A program made the position numbers and the translations under genes. Source: Circinella minor (Eukaryota > Mucoromycota > Mucoromycetes > Mucorales > Lichtheimiaceae). Taken from it: a stretch of DNA of 54,548 nucleotides. Each line of letters opens with the position of its first letter. The first letter of the stretch is position 1. The DNA is taken from assembly GCA_016758965.1 (NCBI GenBank), contig JAEPRB010000244.1:2767-57314 (forward strand), read 5' to 3'. Below the pieces are notes generated by a model. It saw nothing but the letters and a program-made list of their open reading frames with translations. It made no database searches and was not told the DNA's origin. Shown here one piece after another: positions 1-9,898 of this stretch.

Positions 1-1149
1 GAGAAACATGGAGTGTACGCGATGTGAATGGTCGTTTTTTGGTGACGACTGACTTTGACCCTATTCAATGCTTTGGCAATTCAAGGCTCCCGTGGTTGTT
101 TGTTAATGATGTCGTGGTAACGACTGACTTTGACCCTAACTATGGCTAGCTATTGTCATTTTTTGGTATTTGATTTTGGTGATTAGAAAGTTAATCCAAT
201 TGTTTTCGTAAATTTATTTGTGAAAGCAGACCATTATTATACATTTGTGTATAAGAGAGCAAAAAAAAAAAAGAGAATCCCGTCTTTGGCTTGAATGGAA
301 CTTATTGTGCTTTAATATTAGTTCTTGGCGGCTCTAATGTTGAAAAACGTTTTTTTGATTCATCTTCACATATTCATTTCCTTTGGGAATGTTTACCTTT
401 ATGATGCAATCTTTGTTTCTTTCTTCTTACATTGATTGAGCCGATTTACCTGTTGCTATTGTTTTCATTTTATTAAGACACATAGTTGGTACTTTGGTGT
501 GTATTATATTGGGTGATAATGGAACTATTCTGGTAAAAATTATTGCTAGTTTAGAAAAAAAAAGGGAGCAATATTTTATCCTTCAGCTATTTGATTGCGG
601 TCAATAATTTGGTTTCACAATTCGGTGTCTTACTTTATCAACTTTTTGATCCATCTTAAAAACGAAACTACTTGTTTTCTATTGGAACCAAATTATGACC
701 GTAACATTTTGATGGGAATTAACAAGGTAGCAAGGATTCATGTGTGTATATGTTCCTACTTGGTGTGTACCTCCTTTAACCAACTTTATATATTATTTCA
801 TGGTGCTTTATATTTATCTGGCGTTGATAAATCCTTTCAAACACTTTTAAATGAATTATTCATTACTCAAGAAACACTATACTGTCTATTACCATCTACT
901 TTTGAAAAAAGGAGTACATATACACACAAGAAACCAAATCCCACATTCAAGATATATTTGATAAACCATCAATTTCACTGGAAAATCAAGTTTTATTATT
1001 CATCCAGTGAAAAAAAAACAATAACCAGTCAAGTAGCAAATCATTTGGTGTTGTATGAACCTGTGTTATTCAAGAAACAACATACATTGATCCATATGAT
1101 GAGGCGCATAAGTAACATCAAGAAGAATAAAAAAACAGTGGGCAATTTG

Positions 1150-1184
1150 TTATTATGACACAAACAAAATGAGTGTCATAATAA
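1150..1184. repeat. 12-bp perfect hairpin
   Basis: The arms TTATTATGACAC (1150-1161) and GTGTCATAATAA (1173-1184) are perfect reverse complements around an 11-nt loop. It lies between the arms of the 18-bp inverted repeat 930-947/1210-1227. There is no T-run typical of a pol III terminator, and the role is unknown. Confidence 0.6.
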
Positions 1185-3089
1185 TATTCCATGTGGTAGA
1201 CAACAACAAAATGTGGGATTTGGTTTCGTTCTTTGGTATTACACGAGGTACACATCTATTTGAATTACCATGGTGAACTATAAATTATGGCGTATCTATT
1301 TTACGAGCTATTCAAGAAGGTGAACTCTATTTATCAAGAAACACAACAAGAAACCTTTTTATTATCAAGATATTTATTTATTTTCGGTGTTGGCAAGGCT
1401 GGAATATGATTTTCGACATTTCTATGCTTATACTATTATTGCATGTCAAGATGATCATTTTATAAGTTATTTCAAGAACAATGATTCAAACTATCACTTC
1501 AAAAGGTCATCATATATTTATTCTATTTACTGTTATTTTGGATATGGAGGTAGCACATACACAAACACACACATACACACGTGGACGAATATGCACACAC
1601 GCAAATTCATACCAACATATTCGAAAATAACAGTGGATGAATATTCCAGTCTTGTTTCCATCCAACATCAATATACCCAAGACTATTCTCTCTTATTCGG
1701 AAAAAAAAGAAAAGACAAGGTACGTTGCAAAATATTAATACTGAAAATCCAGTAAATTTAAAAATGTATGGTAAAATTATTATTTGTGTGTGTGATGATG
1801 ATTGCCAAAAAAAAACAAGATACAAAAAAAGATAAGTATAAAAAAAGATATATAAAAAAAGATATAAAAGGATATATAAAAAAATATATATAAAAAAATA
1901 TATATAAAAAAATATATAAAAAAATATACTATTAACCTTTATATTACTATTCAAAAGTTCCCTCGTACCTCTTATCCCCCATTCTTCACACAAAAGCACA
2001 AACATATCACAAAGCTAACCCGAAACTACCGGTCAACAAGAGGAGCAAAAGAGCTTGCGATTATATAAAAAGAAAAAGACATGTTATACCAATGGATTTC
2101 TTTTGAAGAAACAAAAATCTGTCAAGTCAAGGATCGAACAAAAAAAAAAAAAAAAAAAGAAGAAAAAAGAGAAAAAAAACTCAAGATCCAGTACTACGTA
2201 CAATCACAAAAAATATTTATAATCAAGACAAAGATGTCAAATCAAATCGGATCAATCCATTGGTTACAACAACCTTAAAAGCAAGAATCAATACACAAGA
2301 TCAAATCGACTTGAAAACCAATCAACTATATTATCACCGTCGATGAATACAACAAAATAGATACATATGACTTAAACTCGTATACAATATCAAGAGGAAT
2401 AATCACAAAAGTATATTAAATACTATCATACAAAATTAATCTCGACAGTTTCTGTCGTCAAGAGCAACAATCACAAAAAAAAAAAAATCATAACCTCCAA
2501 CAACAATTATTTTATCGAGTAAAAAGTCAAACAAATATTCTATAATCATCGACAACAAAAGATCATCCATTGATAAACGAGTCATCAATATCAGCAGTGG
2601 CTCTTTTGCTCTCTCTGTTTTATACACATCATTCTATTATTATAGCCAAAACAACAACATATTCCAATTCCCCTTTTCTTTCAAACAAATCTTTATACAC
2701 TAATTATTATTTTATATACAAAAAAAAAAAAAAAGAAGAAGAGAGGCAAGATTCATCACATACATTAATAATGAAACTACTAATAACATTGATTAGATTA
2801 CTTGGATAATAGGTATTTTTTATTTTACATTCGTACAATCAAACACATTTATATATCCCCTCTTTTACCTTATTTAATTGCAATCCTTTCTATCTACTCT
2901 ATTGTAAATATATATCATTTATTAGTTAGTAATAATAACAATAATAATAATAAAATATTGAGTATATTGATTACTATTTTATACATATATATAAACTTGT
3001 ACAATGGTCTACCTATGTAAAAGAGGAATAAAAAAATAGAATGTCTCATACAAAAACCTTACAGCAAAAAATACTCTCATCTAGTATAA

Positions 3090-3478
3090 ATCAAGGAATG
3101 ATTATAGTAATAAGTATGTACTAACTTATCAAACAATTATACTATTGTATGTGTCATTCCATTTTAATTATCCACTTTTCTTTGCTTTACTATAAATAAT
3201 CCAATAAATAAACACTCACTGCCTCTCTTTGTGTGCTTTCATTAATATACTTGTAATATTTTTATCACTGTTGCTAACCTAGTATTCTTATTGAATTGTT
3301 GAATTTGGGTAATAATAATGGTTTATTAGTACGAAATATCTGTTCATCCAATATCAATCATTATGATAACACATCTTGTAAAAAAACATTTTTTTTGTTA
3401 CACTATGTTTGTGACACGTGGCTATATGTGCAGCGACAGGGATAGTCTTACCTATTTATTTATTTTTCCTTCTTTTCT
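3090..3478 (+). repeat. left arm of diverged inverted repeat (pair with 6236-6660)
   Basis: Read on the plus strand, this block aligns with the reverse complement of 6236-6660. Shared landmarks are the core TTTGTGACACGTGGCTATAT (about 3408-3427), TATTGAATTGTTG and ATAATCCAATA. Similarity is patchy, with small indels, so the pair is old. The two arms bracket about 2.7 kb that includes the DUF1772-type gene. The outer ends are approximate. Confidence 0.65.
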
Positions 3479-4140
3479 AAAAAAAACACACACAAGCCTT
3501 GTTCTTTTGAATTTCAAAAATAACTAAGAAGCAACAACTTGGGCAACTTCAAATAACATCATCATCAGTTTAATAATATAAGGCGGTCCACTTGATATCA
3601 GTTAAAAAAGTGGCCAAAGACAACATTCAAAATCTGACTTTTTTTTGGTAAAAAAAAAAACTTCATCAGCCAGTCAATCTACCCAATTGAACCTAGATTA
3701 ATGCGTGGACAAGAAGGATTGCTATTATGGATGGAAATGAAGTACGAAGTAGCGTTATCATATTCAGTATACAGACTGTTCTGATGCAATTATATCAATG
3801 GATAAGGATTGTTCAACGCACCACTATTGACTTTTATCAGCTAGACTGGATAAAAAAAAAGCACTCACAACACTTTTGATGGATATACTTTTGTGAACAA
3901 TGACAGTGGGAATAAATTTGTGGATCTAGCCATGGATGAGATAGCCGTAGTTAATCTTTTTTGATGGATAATATACCAAGGGCAGTAACAACTTTAATCT
4001 GATGTGAATTATAAAGGTCGAGATTTATTTTATGGTATCGATTCGACTATATTTTTATGATCGGGTCATAACTGGGAGTAAACTTGATAGTAGATATTTT
4101 CAAATATTACATGGATGGGGCTAGGATTGATATTTTGGAT
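3470..4140 (+). repeat. decayed repeat, family T copy 1 (inverted copy at 9030-9710)
   Basis: This aligns with the reverse complement of about 9030-9710. Landmarks are CTAGATTAATGCGTGGACAA (about 3691-3710), TTCAGTATACAGACTGT and AGCTAGACTGGATAAAAAAA versus its counterpart. A broken open frame in both copies reads roughly FDGYxFVNNDSGxK around 3876-3920, so the family may once have been protein-coding. I cannot name the protein. Similarity to copy 2 stops near 4137, next to the sequence ATTGAT. Confidence 0.65.
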
Positions 4141-4991
4141 ATGTAACTACTTGGAATAATGGTTGGATATAATCTCGAGATGAATGGCATATTTGTACGT
4201 GGATACACAATGGTCATGATGATACAAAGCCCCTGATTATACAAACATGGCACCTGAGATTATTTTTTTTCCGGGCAATTTCAACCTTGTTTACCAGAAA
4301 GACTAAAGCGTTTAGTCAAGAACTTGGTAAAAACAAATGTTTCAATAATGGACAACAATATTAAAAAGTAAATAAATGAGGAAATAGGTAGTTTTGGATA
4401 AATCTCAACGGAGAGTCGTTACAAAAGAAGAAAAAAAGGTAGAGATTCTTGGATATATCTTTCTTATTTTCTCTCTCTATCTTTAAATCATCTGATTATC
4501 AGTAAATAGTATTGTACGATCAATATGTATATATATGTTATGATTGAAGGAATCACTTTAAATTTAGTTGGATACCAAAATCATCATAAACCAGGAAAAA
4601 GAAGATATATGATAATTAGACAACATTTTAGGTATCCTGCTATTTTTTTTTGATCATATCAAAGAGAGATATAAATTATAAAATCGTTAAATGTTAAAAC
4701 AATATAGATACTTGTGTTTTTATGTGCAGCTCGTTTTTTTTTTTTTTGGTTTTTTTTTGATCCTGGAAAAATAATTCTTCACTCATGATAAAATACAGTA
4801 CGTACAACATACTTATTAATAGAAGGCCAATTGTGCAGTATGTGCATAGATCAAAAATAGGATTATGGTTAAATTACAGAAGAGTCAAAAGCAAACGTGA
4901 TAATAAATTTTATTAATGATAAAGAAATCCAAACATTTTAATACACATTCGTAAATAGAAATGTTAGGGAAATAGGTGGTATCATACATCT

Positions 4992-5426
4992 TTAAAAGAC
5001 AGTCAATACTAAAGCGACAGTGCCAGCAATGGTACGGAAATACTGAAACTTGTTCCATTTTTCAATAAGTTGGACAACTTGTTTTTTATCATGAGATGGA
5101 TTGGCATTGGCTGCAAGTAGCAAATTATTGGTAGGTGACATAATCATCACGGTATAAGGACCACTAATGAAAGACGCAATGCCACAGTAAAACGAACGCC
5201 GTTCTCCAGTTAAGTAATAAGTGTAAAAATGCATGGCCGACGAAATGAGGATACACGAAACGGCAATCTTGGACCCATATTTATAAGTGGTCGCCCAACC
5301 AGCAACAGGATGACCAACAGCTCGTAAGGTAGGGACTGATACAAAGTTCATTGATAAACCAAGACCGACAAAAATACCATTAGCGGTGGCAGCGACAGGA
5401 TGGACAAAAGAAGGTACAACGGACAT
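4992..5426 (-). CDS. small membrane protein, DUF1772/anthrone-oxygenase-like
   Basis: Single-exon gene of 144 codons. The first ATG of the frame is at 5426; the open frame extends seven codons upstream but only from a TTG. The protein is hydrophobic, with about four likely membrane segments: near residues 5-25 (PVAATANGIFVGLGLSMNF), 50-70, 75-100 and the C-terminal TIAGTVALVLTVF. The segment order, the GPYTVMIMSPTNNLLL stretch and a charged segment followed by WNKFQYFRT before the last helix fit the DUF1772 family of small membrane proteins, some of which are anthrone oxygenases. I infer the family by pattern only. There is no biosynthetic cluster around it, so a secondary-metabolite role is not supported. 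It sits between arms of a diverged inverted repeat (3090-3478 and 6236-6660). Confidence 0.7.
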   Translation of the reverse strand: MSVVPSFVHPVAATANGIFVGLGLSMNFVSVPTLRAVGHPVAGWATTYKYGSKIAVSCILISSAMHFYTYYLTGERRSFYCGIASFISGPYTVMIMSPTNNLLLAANANPSHDKKQVVQLIEKWNKFQYFRTIAGTVALVLTVF

Positions 5427-6235
5427 GTTGATATAAAATATATACAAGAAAAGAGGAAGAAAAGTTTGATATGCAATTCAGTAAAAAAAAACTGTTCTTC
5501 TTTTTAATATAAATGTTGAAATCGGACAGAACGAAAAAACCTTTTGAGTCACCCAATTGTTATTTATTCGGGTGCTCGGTGAATTTCTCTCCGAATTCAA
5601 TAAAATGAGCCCATAAATTTTTAACTTCCACATATTGTTTCTTTTCTGTTTTCATACATTTATGCACTTTTTTCTTTGTCACACAAATGTGACTTAATGC
5701 AACATTTTATCAATTCAATGATCTAATTTCCCAATAGACTAGCAGTAAATGATGAGATAATCCTACTGTCATTAAGACCATAACCCACCGATTTAGATCA
5801 CATTGCGTGTTATCTACATCCGTTATTTCTTGTACCATATGGAATAAAATTTTACAAACGAACCTGTACTTGTAATACTGTAATAATAATTAAATAATAC
5901 TTGTGAAGCTACCATACATCCTGAATCAAAAAATTCATACATGACTCTAATATGGTATTCAGTATAAAACTATGATATCACCTTAGAAAATTAAAATATA
6001 AATATATACTTAAATCCAATTGCGATTGTCACAAAGCAATATTTTTTATTCTACCCTAAGACATCAACATAATACTTTGGGTGTGACAATGCTGTAGCAT
6101 TGTAAGTTGGAGAATTATTTTAAATATCGGCAAGTAGCATATCATCAATCTAAGTTGCATTACGTCTCAAAAAAAGTGGAGTAAGTTTCGGTCACGGGGT
6201 AACATGATGAATGTATACGTACTATATCAAATTCA
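5427..6235. other. intergenic, no gene seen
   Basis: This is the upstream region of the DUF1772-type gene. It is A/T-rich, with stops in all frames and no tRNA-like fold or gene recognised. Confidence 0.5.
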
Positions 6236-6660
6236 TGAGAAAAATAAATAAATGAGACTATCCAAGCGGTAGACATATAGCCACGTGTCACAAACGGAGT
6301 GTACTTCACATAAAAGGATTTACGAGTCGAAGTATATCATCACATAAGAAGAGATTAAGTGACATTTTGGATGAACAAGTATCTGATGCTAATAAACTAT
6401 ATTTTTTATTATTATCCAAATCCAACAATTCAATAATAACACCAGGCTAGCAACAGTAGTAAAAATATTAAAAGTATATCAATGAAGGCATATAATAAGA
6501 AAGACAGTGGTTATTTACGTATTGGATTATTTTTAGTAAATAAAAACATACGTAGCACCAAGCAAATTAAGGTGGATAATTTAAATAGAATAATATTTCT
6601 ACGTATTATAATAAAATACGTAATAATAGCACAATTGTTAATAAGTTACTACGTAATTAG
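6236..6660 (-). repeat. right arm of diverged inverted repeat (pair with 3090-3478)
   Basis: The reverse complement matches 3090-3478, including the shared core ATATAGCCACGTGTCACAAA (about 6280-6299). A short open frame at 6482-6715 lies partly inside the arm and shows no coding character beyond its length. Confidence 0.65.
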
Positions 6661-7639
6661 TATTCCACAATCTTTATTTTTGGTAGTGATAATTACTTTG
6701 ATCCATTATGAGTAAGCTTTCGAGTCATTAAAGTTTGAAATGCGTTCATTTTTTTTATATAAAATAATGGTCCTTGTTGGACGTGATAATACTATAAACA
6801 GACTTTAACTTTTGCACGAATACAAATTGCTGTTTACTATAATTAATATATTAGATGTCTTGACCAAGTTACAAAAGCTTTATGTTTTTTTTTCATTAAA
6901 TATTCTTACTCAGATCATGCTACTTACTAGATCTATCGAGCGCTTTGAATCTGCTACTACATAACGACAGTAAAATTTAGAACAATAAAAATGTTTTTGA
7001 TTTGATGAACAACAACATTTACCAGAAGATTATATCAGTTCATCAACAGAAAATCAATCTCATCTATAAAACTATATTCTGCAACCTTGAAGTTGACAAT
7101 AATTTCGTTGGCGTCATTTGTTTGAGAGTAGTGTAGAAATAACAAACATACATTATAAACAAAATATCATCTTTACGTTTCTTTCTTATATATTCTTTAA
7201 TAATATATCTCATTTATAGGTATACGACATGTATACAGTAAATTGGAAATATTACACAAGTATGTGGTGTATATATACAATAGCGTGTCATACTAAATTA
7301 CAACTATTTAAATTTACTACGTACACGTAATTAAATTGTTGTAAGCCAACATATTAAAATTTATTCAAGTGATACGTACGTAAGAGAATAAGTGTATAAA
7401 AACAAATACTGTATAATAGATCTAAGAAAATAAAAATAAAGCTTTGGCCAATCTGATCTGATCCTGATAAAGCTTTCTCAATAATTTTTTTTATTTACCT
7501 GTAAGAATGACGAAAAAACATGATGTTATAGACAGGTGTGAAGAAAAATGGTTTTTTAACATGAAGGCAGTTCACGTTTTTATAAAGAATAAATTATACT
7601 TTTTGTTTTCAACCGTTAGTTTATTGCATGTTAACGGTA
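6661..7639. other. intergenic, no gene seen
   Basis: A/T-rich sequence between repeats with many TACGTA palindromes (for example a TACGTACGTA at about 7373). No open frame of interest and no RNA gene recognised. Confidence 0.45.
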
Positions 7640-9028
7640 GTATACAAACAATTCATGGCTTCAACCACTTAATGTGAATGAGGAAGCGTGTGCCTAAATA
7701 AACGATATAAGTAGAGAACTTAAATTATTTATGATACGTAAAAAACAATATGGTTTTCTAAAACCACGAATCCTTTTGTTTAAATGTAAGAAGCTACATC
7801 ATAGACTAATGAAGGTTTTAGCTCATAATATTATCTGATATCAATGGTCAACATCTTTCTCTCGAATATCAATATTTTTATATTCAATTGATTTTCTTAA
7901 CTGTGATGTTCTCTTTAATTTTCTGCGCACACACATGTCGATCAACAATCTTTTTGACTCCAGTATAAATAAATCAAGCTTATGTTATATATACATTTAT
8001 TATTCACACACCAAATAGAAAAAATCTCTTTCTTATACGTAATAACAATTAAAAAGTTTATTGTACGTAGATATATGAAGTAGTTTTTATTAAAAAAAGA
8101 GTAAATTTTTATATTGTTTAATCAGACTTGATCATTTTATGTCATCATGCACACATACATTAGCAATGGTTTTATGTCATTATTTTAAACTACTGTACCA
8201 CTACTACTGTTCATTTCATCCGCCTTCTTGTTTTTCCCTCATTCCTCAAGAAGAGAAATTTAGGGAACACCAAAGTAATCGCTCTTGTCCTCGGGTATGC
8301 TTGGGCCTTGATGATGACTCTGTGGCCACCTTGTGCTCTTGTTTCAGCAAAGTAAGGAATAATAAAAATAATAAAAAAAATGGATAAAAAAAAAAGAAGA
8401 AGAAAAAGTTGGAGGACGTGTCAAAGGTACCAAAACCATTCGTGCTGAGGACACGGTTAAAGTGGCCAATGAGCTCGCGGTCGCTCTGAACATAATCAGG
8501 AGTGAATCTCAACCGAAAGACCAGAGTTGCGTTGGATAACAATTAGAAAGAAATCCGACATGGAGTTAAGGTAGGATCAAATGAATGATCAGTACACGGT
8601 AGATTGGAAATAAAGGTATGCAAAATACATAACCCCATGCGACGTGTAGATTCCGCTACCAACGAACTGCAATGCTCCAATGATAATACCTTTCTTTATG
8701 AAAGAGCCTACAGATCAAAGTAGGGTCAAAATTTCTACACGAAAGAATGAAGAAACAAGGAAGTGTTGAAATGAAAAAAGAAAAACCATTGGAACAGCAG
8801 CAAAGAATCGCCTTTTTAATCTTGTGGATCGGAAATTCAACCAAAAAAAATAAAAGGAAGTGTTTTTTTATCCAATGTTTTGGTAAAAATTGGATCATGT
8901 GATTGACTGTTCTAAATTTGGACAAGTGCTTTTTTCGAAATTCTACACCTTTATTATTATAACCATTTGAAAAAAGTGTGTTTGTTTATAAAGTAACATA
9001 AAAATGTTGCTAAGGAACCATTGTCATG
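7640..9028 (-). repeat. dispersed repeat family R, copy C (inverted)
   Basis: The reverse complement aligns along its length with 49600-50950 and with 43895-44872. Shared marks are CGACCGCGAGCTCATTGGCC, TGTGTGCATGATGACATAAA-type sequence, AAGAAAGAGATTTTTTCTAT, and a poly-T/TTATCC tract of variable length. Short conserved open stretches (on the minus strand, TPDYVQSDRELIGHF and STNGFGTFDTSSNF near 8405-8510) suggest a decayed coding element, but no copy has an intact frame. On the minus strand it follows family T copy 2 directly. Confidence 0.75.
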
Positions 9029-9029
9029 C

Positions 9030-9710
9030 CGATCAATCTTAGCCCCATTCATGTAATATTCAAGAAAATAGTTCATATCTACTGCCAAGTCCATTCCCAG
9101 TTATGACACGATCACAACAATATAGTGGAATCGTTATAATGTATCTTGATTAAATCTTGATCTCTATAATTTACCACAAGTTAAAGTTGTTGCTGTCCTT
9201 GGTAAACTATCCATCAAAAATAACATAACAACGGCTGTCTCATCCATGTCTCCACATTCACAAGTTTATCTCCACTATCATTGTTCACAAAAGCATATCC
9301 ATCGAAAGTGTTTTGAGTGGTTTTTTTTTATCCAGTCTAGCAGATAAAAGTCGGTAGTTGTGGTGCGTTTAACAACTATTATCTATAAATGAAATTACAT
9401 CAGTACAGTCTGTATACTGAATAGGGTACCGCCGTTTTCTACTTCATCCCTATCCACAATAGCAATCGCTCTTGTCCACGCATTAATCTAGGTTCAACGG
9501 GTAGATCGATTGTCTGATGAAGTTTTTCTTTACCGACCACAAGTCCTATTTTGAATATTGTCTTTTGCCATTTTTTAACGGATATAGTATTATTATTATG
9601 TTAATGATATGTTATTTGATGTTGATCATATTGCTTGGTTATTTTTGAAATTCAAGAGGACAAGAAATTCAAGAGGTTCACGGGTTTTTTTAAAGAAAAG
9701 AAACAATTTG
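9030..9710 (-). repeat. decayed repeat, family T copy 2
   Basis: The reverse complement aligns with 3470-4140. On the minus strand the order is T (9710 to 9030) then R (9028 to 7640) without a gap. This is the only place in the window where the two families are joined. Confidence 0.65.
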
Positions 9711-9716
9711 TTCAAT

Positions 9717-9892
9717 GCTGGAGAGAGTGGAGGAATTAACTGTACAATATATTTATTTTAGATAAATCTTTTTTGTATAGAGTTATAATAATAACTCGGT
9801 TCTTGCTGGAGAGAGTGGAGGAATTAACTGTACAATATATTTATTTTGGATAAATCTTCTTTGTATAGAGTTATAATAATAACTCGGTTCTT
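9717..9892. repeat. 88-bp tandem duplication
   Basis: Two copies start at 9717 and 9805, each opening with GCTGGAGAGAGTGGAGGAAT and ending near AATAACTCGGTTCTT. They differ at only a couple of positions (TTTTAGAT/TTTTGGAT and TCTTTTTTG/TCTTCTTTG). The second copy ends a few bases beyond the stop codon of the acyl-CoA dehydrogenase gene, so the repeat would form its 3' UTR and possibly the polyadenylation region. Such near-identity means a recent duplication. Confidence 0.9.
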
Positions 9893-9898
9893 TTTTTT

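Larger units (their letters stand above)
1..4990. other. gene-poor left end with decayed repeats
   Basis: I find no convincing gene here. The stretch is A/T-rich with many homopolymer runs and stop codons in all frames. It holds a 17-bp direct repeat (46-62 and 121-137), an 18-bp inverted repeat (930-947 and 1210-1227) and a perfect 12-bp hairpin (1150-1161 with 1173-1184). The part from about 3090 onward belongs to two repeat families described separately. A 187-codon open frame at 595-1158 begins at TTG, lacks splice or family support and is treated as chance. Confidence 0.5.

Noticed and set aside
595..1158. 187-codon open frame in the left end
   Set aside because: It starts at TTG, has no recognisable domain or splice context, and overlaps a hairpin and an inverted repeat. 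A frame this long can occur by chance in this sequence, although I could not test that.
1607..2005. 132-codon minus-strand open frame
   Set aside because: More than half is Phe/Tyr/Ile/Leu encoded by an AT(A)n tract at 1800-1925; this is low-complexity, not a gene.
8139..8542. Open frames on both strands of the R repeat
   Set aside because: They are short, broken by variable T-runs between copies, and no copy has an intact version; annotated as repeat, not as genes.
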